Assembly: GCF_964355755.1 (NCBI RefSeq)
Contig: NC_092670.1
Span: forward strand, 21,265,201-21,329,200
Length of the DNA: 64,000 nucleotides
Source of the DNA: Antedon mediterranea
Taxonomy: Eukaryota; Echinodermata; Crinoidea; Comatulida; Antedonidae
Direction: 5' to 3'
Positions 58,728-64,000 of the stretch are shown here, piece after piece. Under the pieces are notes generated by a model, which had not been told where the DNA came from, did no database searches, and saw nothing but the letters and a program-made list of their open reading frames with translations. The translations under genes and the position numbers were made by a program. Position 1 is the first letter of the stretch. Every line of letters begins with the position of its first letter.

Positions 58728-59864
58728 TCATATCGGTATGTCAGGTCGGAAGGCTGAACTGTGTGTCGTAGAACAGACTGGTGTAGTCTGTCCAGCAGAA
58801 ACACAATTGCTTTTCGGCATATGGTGGGAAGACTGTCGTCTGATCTTCCGGCAAATTATCTCTGTCGCCGTCTGACGAAAACTAACGTTTGAGGAATAAA
58901 TTAAAACATTCCACCAACTGTTTGATAGTGCCAACCAGGTGACTGTAAACTCGACAGCTGGTATCACACGCTGTCCTTGAATCAACATGTACAGAATACA
59001 GCTCACATAAGGAGTCCAGGCAACATTGAATGCTATCCAAACATACGCGAACGTTCGTAGTGCTTTGGAATCTTTGATAGAAATGAGATTCTGAAGGAAT
59101 GTTGTGTGGTCGTGATCGGACATACTCCTACATGAAGCGTTGAAAGTCGATATAGCTTTAGAATGTCGGTAGGCAATCCAGAAAAGACGGGTATACATGC
59201 CGAATATTAGAAAGGACGGAAGTAAAACAATCCATATACTTTGAATTAAAATAACAGTTGTATTTCCATGTGCATGCCAGTTAATGACACACCCAAATGC
59301 GGCTTCGCTATAGCTAACGTACGGACCCCAGATGTAAGAACATCCAATCATGTATAATATACAAAACACCCAACAGACGACAGTTACCTGTTTCGCGCGC
59401 CTTGTCGTCAAAATCGTGTGATATCGAAGAGGTCTTGTAATGGCAATGTATCGGTCCAAACTTATTAAAAGTAGAAAGGTTATTGACACAGCACAAAACG
59501 TGTTAACTAAACAGGCGACCACAGTGCAGAGAGGGTAACCAGCAGGCCAGTCGTTGGCAATCACGGAAGCTAGTCCAAAAGGTTCGCATACAATACCAAT
59601 GCAGAGATCTGCCACCGTTATTGACGTCAGAAACACTTTGGTCGTGCTTTTGATTTGCGAGTTATTCTTGATGATAAGCAGGTTCACAATGTTGCTAAAG
59701 ACCGTCAGGAGAATGGTAAAAGATACAAATACAGCGATCAAACACTGCTTCCATAACAAAAAGTCTTGGTTCGATTCGCCATCAGTATCACTTTGCGTAG
59801 ATATCTTGTCATCGTCAGAAGCTACCGCATTGACTGATTTTCCTATTGTTTCTTCAAGACACAT
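58728..59864 (-). CDS. Intronless class A (rhodopsin-like) GPCR, orphan
   Basis: The protein has 378 residues with seven hydrophobic segments: about 42-65, 76-100, 113-135, 157-178, 202-225, 270-293 and 303-325. It carries a conserved Asp in TM2 (VADL), Cys113 and Cys192 for the extracellular disulfide, DRY at 137-139, FNVAWTP in TM6 (Cys of CWxP is Ala) and NVLIY at 319-323 where NPxxY is usual. The TM3 position that carries Asp in aminergic receptors is Val by my count, so an amine receptor is unlikely. The extracellular N-terminus is acidic and Ser-rich with no signal peptide. The intracellular tail of about 50 residues is Ser/Thr-rich. The ligand is unknown. No intron is needed, and upstream there is no better start. 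It is convergent with FDXR. Confidence 0.9.
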   Translation of the reverse strand: MCLEETIGKSVNAVASDDDKISTQSDTDGESNQDFLLWKQCLIAVFVSFTILLTVFSNIVNLLIIKNNSQIKSTTKVFLTSITVADLCIGIVCEPFGLASVIANDWPAGYPLCTVVACLVNTFCAVSITFLLLISLDRYIAITRPLRYHTILTTRRAKQVTVVCWVFCILYMIGCSYIWGPYVSYSEAAFGCVINWHAHGNTTVILIQSIWIVLLPSFLIFGMYTRLFWIAYRHSKAISTFNASCRSMSDHDHTTFLQNLISIKDSKALRTFAYVWIAFNVAWTPYVSCILYMLIQGQRVIPAVEFTVTWLALSNSWWNVLIYSSNVSFRQTATEIICRKIRRQSSHHMPKSNCVSAGQTTPVCSTTHSSAFRPDIPI

Positions 59865-61642
59865 TATGTGTTATAACAATGTATTGTATATGCCTCGTAG
59901 TTGCACATATATCGCGGTAGTACCGCAAGCAAAACACGTCACCAATTAATACTGAATGCTTAAGTTTACGATAAATTTAGATAAGTGTTTTAGACTTTGA
60001 TTGCACTGACTTATACCGTCTTAATTACGTCACCTTTTTCAGGCTGTAGAGGGGGGTTGTGTAACTAATGTATTTATGTAAACTACAATAGAACACAATA
60101 CAGTATTATTATTAATTAGCAATATTAAAGCATGACTTTTTTGTATAATGGTGAAACAGATCATTTATGGTATACGATCGATATATGAGAATAAATACAT
60201 ACATTCTCTTTCAATAATTATTTTAATTTATTCAAATTAAATTTTAATTACGTCATGTGACGTTCCTTGTTACGGTGTCAAGGTAATAAATAGGCAATTT
60301 CCCCTCAGCAGTTTAAATTGTGAGTTACAGCCCGGCCGCGATATTTCTATAAGTTGATTTGAATGTTAGTAGCATATAACCGTTCTAAGCACCATAGGGG
60401 GTGCACTCAGTTACGGGGGTACCTACAATTTTAGAACAACGTCACAAAATAAACATGAATATTCATTAGTCATATCCATAAGGTGTGACGTAAGAATTTA
60501 ACCCTAAAAACAAGCAAAATTCAACCCCCGGGGCTGAAATACACCCTGGGGGAAAATTCATTCCCGTGAAACTGATTGACATCACAGGAAGTGCCGCTAG
60601 CTTAATCTGTAATCAAATAGCAAATACTAGTCGATACAAAAGGTTAGACATTAGGTTTTAAAAAAATATAGCCTATTGTTTGTTAAGTACTTGCAAACAG
60701 ATAAAGTTTCACGCCAAACAATAGATATTTGACATTTTTAATACAGCACCTAATACCGTTTTAGCAAATAATGGTGGATAGTGGAAAGGTGACAGTTTAT
60801 GCGATGTCGTCGGGGATGTCGTGGCTACGATGAAATTACCGGTTCTTATTTATGAAAAGGTAACTAAATTAATTGATTGCAAATAAAAGAATGAGTAATT
60901 TCTACGGCAGTGAATATGATGCTGCGGTTGCATGGTCTGACCAGGGAGGGAGTTCTTGTAAAATATTACAACTCCCTGGTCTGAAGAACAGACTCGTCGA
61001 ATACGAATCCAAGACGATTTTTTTTATTCAACAAAAATTCAAATAATTACACACTCTCCTCTCATAATGAAGGAATAATACGGTAGGCTACGTCGTCATA
61101 TTTATAAGAACAAAAAATAAAACACCAAGTTATTATTAATGTAAATCAATGTAGGCCTACATTATTGTAACAACTGTAACATATTCACAATAGAAAAACC
61201 TAACCTAAACCTAATGTGACACAGTAGAGGCGTATTTATTATCTACACGTAGACCTGGAGTTTGCATCATTTGTACATTAAAAAAGGTCTCCCGACTTCT
61301 TATGATACATCTCCCAGGTCTCATAAATTTGTAGAGAAGCTAATAAAATGACTAACCAAGTGGGATGTAATTACCGTTGCTCTTAGCAACTATTCACTGC
61401 GCATGTGTGTATTTTAAGCCAAGATAGTTTTGTCGAGTTCACAATAGCGATCGATCGATACTTAAGCAACATTGGTGTCAAGTCTACAAGGCGGACCAAA
61501 TCGAAGGGGTACATTCGTGTTGGTAACTGGTCCAAGTGTTTTGTTTACTTTTGTATCGATACTATTTCAATTCTAGGTTGTTGTGGTGGTGCAGACGATC
61601 TTGGAAATAGCGTTAGGCCTACAAATTCAGGCCACTTTCAAA
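59865..61642. other. Intergenic region upstream of the GPCR
   Basis: No supported gene. A short exon-like stretch at 60832-60860 (MKLPVLIYEK before gtaact) has weak support. A 45 bp inverted pair occurs at 60940-60985 (gaccagggaggga / ctccctggtc). The GPCR promoter must lie at its left end. Confidence 0.45.
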
Positions 61643-61690
61643 ATGGATCCGTATTACGAAAGGTCTATTAAGGAACTCGGCTCCAACTCT
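61643..61690 (+). CDS. Possible first coding exon of a downstream gene
   Basis: ATG GAT CCG begins an open frame of 16 codons (MDPYYERSIKELGSNS) that ends at a strong donor, TCT|gtaagttg. The frame is also open upstream to 61405, so the start is uncertain. I found no partner exon in the remaining 2.3 kb. The family is unknown. Confidence 0.35.
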
Positions 61691-63000
61691 GTAAGTTGAT
61701 TTATGATGACTTTTATAACGACTTTATGACTTTGTTTCATTACGGGGTTTTTTGTGTGTGTTTTGTTTTTGGGTTTTTTTCTTCAGAACAGGCCTAGAAC
61801 CGATATAAATGTATAGAACCTATCATTTTTAGGCTCTTTTGCAAATTAATTCATCTTACATTATACTTGCATGTGGCCGGTTGTCATTACAATCATTTAA
61901 TCAAAATGTTATTCAATTATCAAACGAATCCAAAATAATAATCATCATCATCACATGTCAATCCAGTATTCATTGTGAGGAGGATGCGAGTAGATAATAT
62001 AATTATCTTTTCTATATTTAGTTATCTAACACCATGGAGAAATACTAACTTAATTTCTCCATTCTAAACGTCCATTGTAGGAGCCTACTTACTAGTACGA
62101 CAAAAAACAGTCACCAACAATTCATTTTCTTCTGGCTTCTATTAGTATATAATTGATAGATGATGGTTCATTGAGTGTAAACCAGTATAACTTTTATTTT
62201 ACCTTACGTTTTCTAGACAGTTTCAATGAACCATCATATCAATATAACAATTTTGTTTAAATTCAATTACTTTTAATTTAAAACAATTAATTTTGAGGCG
62301 TGAAAATGACAAATCCTGAATTAGTTGGTTCTTGTAAAAAATGTATATGTAATACTAAAACTATTAACAGAAGATAAGCGAGTGTACTTGATATTTATGT
62401 ACAACAACTAAAGGAAAATCAAACCGATATAAATCATCAGGTCTACTCTAGCTAGACCATAAGATGTTCAAATACGATTGGATAAAAACCGGTTTCACTA
62501 AAAAAAATTTTAATCGATGGCACGGTATTAAAAATCAGTCATCAGTACTAAAGTACCCGTACTTAACTTGCATTGTAATAATCCATTAGGCTACTTAGGT
62601 GAGAAATGTCATTCATATTAATAGGACAAATCGCACGAGAAGTTAAATGATATCACGACATGTCCGCACTTCATTATCATTTTCCTCATTCAAAACTAGA
62701 CTACCTTTTCTCCAAACTATGTAATCCTTTTCCAGACTTTAAATTGTAAAATATTAGATCTAAGTATTTATATTTATTTATTTATATCAGTTATTTACTA
62801 CTGTATATTCCAAATTTTCTTTATTCTGATTTTTAATTCTCATATGTAATTTATTTTATTTATAGGGTTTTGTTTTTTTTTAAAACTTTACTGTTATTGT
62901 TGTATTTTGTGTATTGTAGGCCTATTTATTTTTTTAGATTTTTATTTTATTTAATTGAAACCAACATCGATAATTACCTCCACTAACAGGTTTGATATTT
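61691..63000. other. AT-rich DNA with a small hairpin
   Basis: tgatggttcattga near 62162 and tcaatgaaccatca near 62223 form a 14 bp stem with a loop of about 48 nt. Otherwise nothing was recognised. Confidence 0.45.
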
Positions 63001-63004
63001 AAAC

Positions 63005-63262
63005 AAAGCTAGGACTGTTTAAAGCACCTTGATTGGTCCTAACATTGATCAAGGGCTTCTCTCGTCCAGTGCCCACCTTGACCAGAGGAAATGCATAAGA
63101 CAATACCTCTGAGGCAGATACTAGATGCAGGGGCTGCCATGAGAGTCAGCAGTGCTGATTTCAAATGCCTAACGGGACCCCAGCTTCATATACAGGACCC
63201 GATATTCCCAGATAGTCTCCCATCCAAGCTCTAACCAGGCCCAACGTTGCTTAACTTTATCT
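63005..63262 (-). repeat. 5S rRNA-derived SINE (5' truncated, minus strand)
   Basis: On the minus strand, 63262-63190 reads aagttaagcaacgttgggcc, tggttagagcttggatggga and gactatctgggaatatcggg, which follows the 3' two thirds of 5S rRNA, including the internal control region, base for base with scattered changes. A non-5S body of about 180 bp follows (tcagcactgctgactctcat, ctggtcaaggtgggcactgg). The first about 45 bases of 5S are missing. Confidence 0.85.
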
Positions 63263-63312
63263 GTTCTGAGGGTCCCAATGACCACCCTCATTAAATATTG
63301 TTCAAATAAAAA
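63262..63312 (+). repeat. SINE family C 3' tail
   Basis: gagggtccca, then atgaccaccctcattaaata, then an A-rich end match the end of the 17083-17340 SINE. It directly abuts the 5S-derived SINE in the opposite orientation. Confidence 0.7.
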
Positions 63313-63700
63313 TAAGAAGATTAAAGAAATGTGTCTATTTCGTGATATATATTAGGTTTGACCAAATAATATAAAAAACCAATATTGATAAATTCTCTTT
63401 AATTATTTAGAAGAATATGCCTGTTATAATATAAACTCACTGTAAATACAACTCGCCACCGGTATAAGGTTCATCTAAGAAATGCGTTACTACGACAACG
63501 AATTATTTGATTAAATACACTTTGTAATTCAATCCATATTAATACTATAAGTAGTTGAAATACCAATTATGTTGTTTGCTTTGTTATAAAGTGCACACGC
63601 ATTCCTCCGAATAAGAATTTAACGGTCTAATGACGAAAAAATGCTAACGTAATTTACAAAACCTAAAACGCCAGATTGCATTGCGTTGCCGTTACATTTG

Positions 63701-63840
63701 AGCTGTCTACACAATCAAACTAGTTTGACAAAAAAAGTGTGATGTGCCTAAATACGGTAGTGATATGACATCATCATGTCCATATATAAGCACATCACAT
63801 TTTTTGTCACATAAAGTTTGATAGTGTAGACAAGGCTTTA
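63701..63840. mobile_element. MITE family 1, copy h
   Basis: agctgtctacacaatcaaac at the left and agtttgatagtgtagacaag at the right, with the full inner palindrome between them. Confidence 0.92.
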
Positions 63841-63893
63841 CATCTATATACATGTGAATGCTTAATTACTAAACAGACAGACAGACCCTCGTT

Positions 63894-64000
63894 CACATTA
63901 TCCCAGGAACATCGAGAGGACGTGAAATCAAATAATACGGAGAAATGTGTCCGTTGGCCTCTGCTTGCGCCTCTAACAAAGTGATACCTACTCCTCCTGT
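63894..64000 (-). CDS. Possible partial exon with a plakin-like LLEAQA motif
   Basis: On the minus strand the frame from the window edge reads TGGVGITLLEAQAEANGHIS and stays open for 35 codons to a TGA. G-T-LLEAQA followed by G-x-I is typical of plectin/plakin repeats, but one motif is thin evidence and there is no clear donor. The + strand also has an open frame here after an acceptor-like cccag, so the strand is uncertain. Confidence 0.25.

Noticed and set aside
58728-59864. Aminergic receptor identity for the GPCR
   Set aside because: The TM3 aspartate needed for amine binding is Val by position counted back from DRY.
60781-60860. Possible first exon ending MKLPVLIYEK before gtaact
   Set aside because: Weak donor, very short and no partner exon.

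Overview
The window is nuclear DNA of an animal: AT-rich, with spliced genes on both strands using GT-AG introns, many short inverted-repeat transposons, SINEs, minisatellites and one full-length LINE. The protein sequences are deuterostome-like, and TAGGCCTA-type words, the 2A-like LINE and the 5S-derived SINE fit an ambulacrarian. An echinoderm is my best guess, not proven by anything here.

Layout. 1-786: last exon(s) of an unrecognised + strand gene. 4167-6553 (minus): ARL16, five exons, whose first intron has the signature of a U12-type AT-AC intron. 7014-19814 (plus): HGS (Hrs, the ESCRT-0 subunit), sixteen exons, starting head-to-head with ARL16 460 bp away. 21140-33044 and 36449-48770 (plus): two tandem paralogous genes that I reconstructed exon by exon. 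Both encode an N-terminal PH domain, an IRS/Dok-type PTB domain, a linker with YxN and PxxPx(K/R) motifs, and a C-terminal death domain. I know of no described family with this order of domains, and they are the main discovery candidate. A full-length CR1/L2-like LINE with an intact 1135-residue ORF sits in an intron of the second paralogue. 51471-57758 (plus): FDXR (mitochondrial ferredoxin/adrenodoxin reductase), eleven coding exons. 58728-59864 (minus): an intronless class A GPCR. 61643-61690: a possible first coding exon of a further gene. 63894-64000 (minus): a possible partial exon.

The genes do not form one pathway. HGS and ARL16 probably share a bidirectional promoter, an arrangement I recall in vertebrates too. 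The two PH-PTB-death genes look like membrane-proximal signalling adaptors that arose by tandem duplication: most intron phases and the last exon sizes match.

Most of the rest is repeat: a palindromic MITE family with at least eight copies, a second MITE family, a 2.8 kb palindromic element in an HGS intron, a Harbinger-like element beside ARL16, foldback elements, tRNA-type SINEs, one 5S rRNA-type SINE, and minisatellites of 21, 23 and 33 bp units that create long false ORFs. All exon boundaries are inferred from splice consensus, frame continuity and family similarity remembered by eye; no alignment was run.
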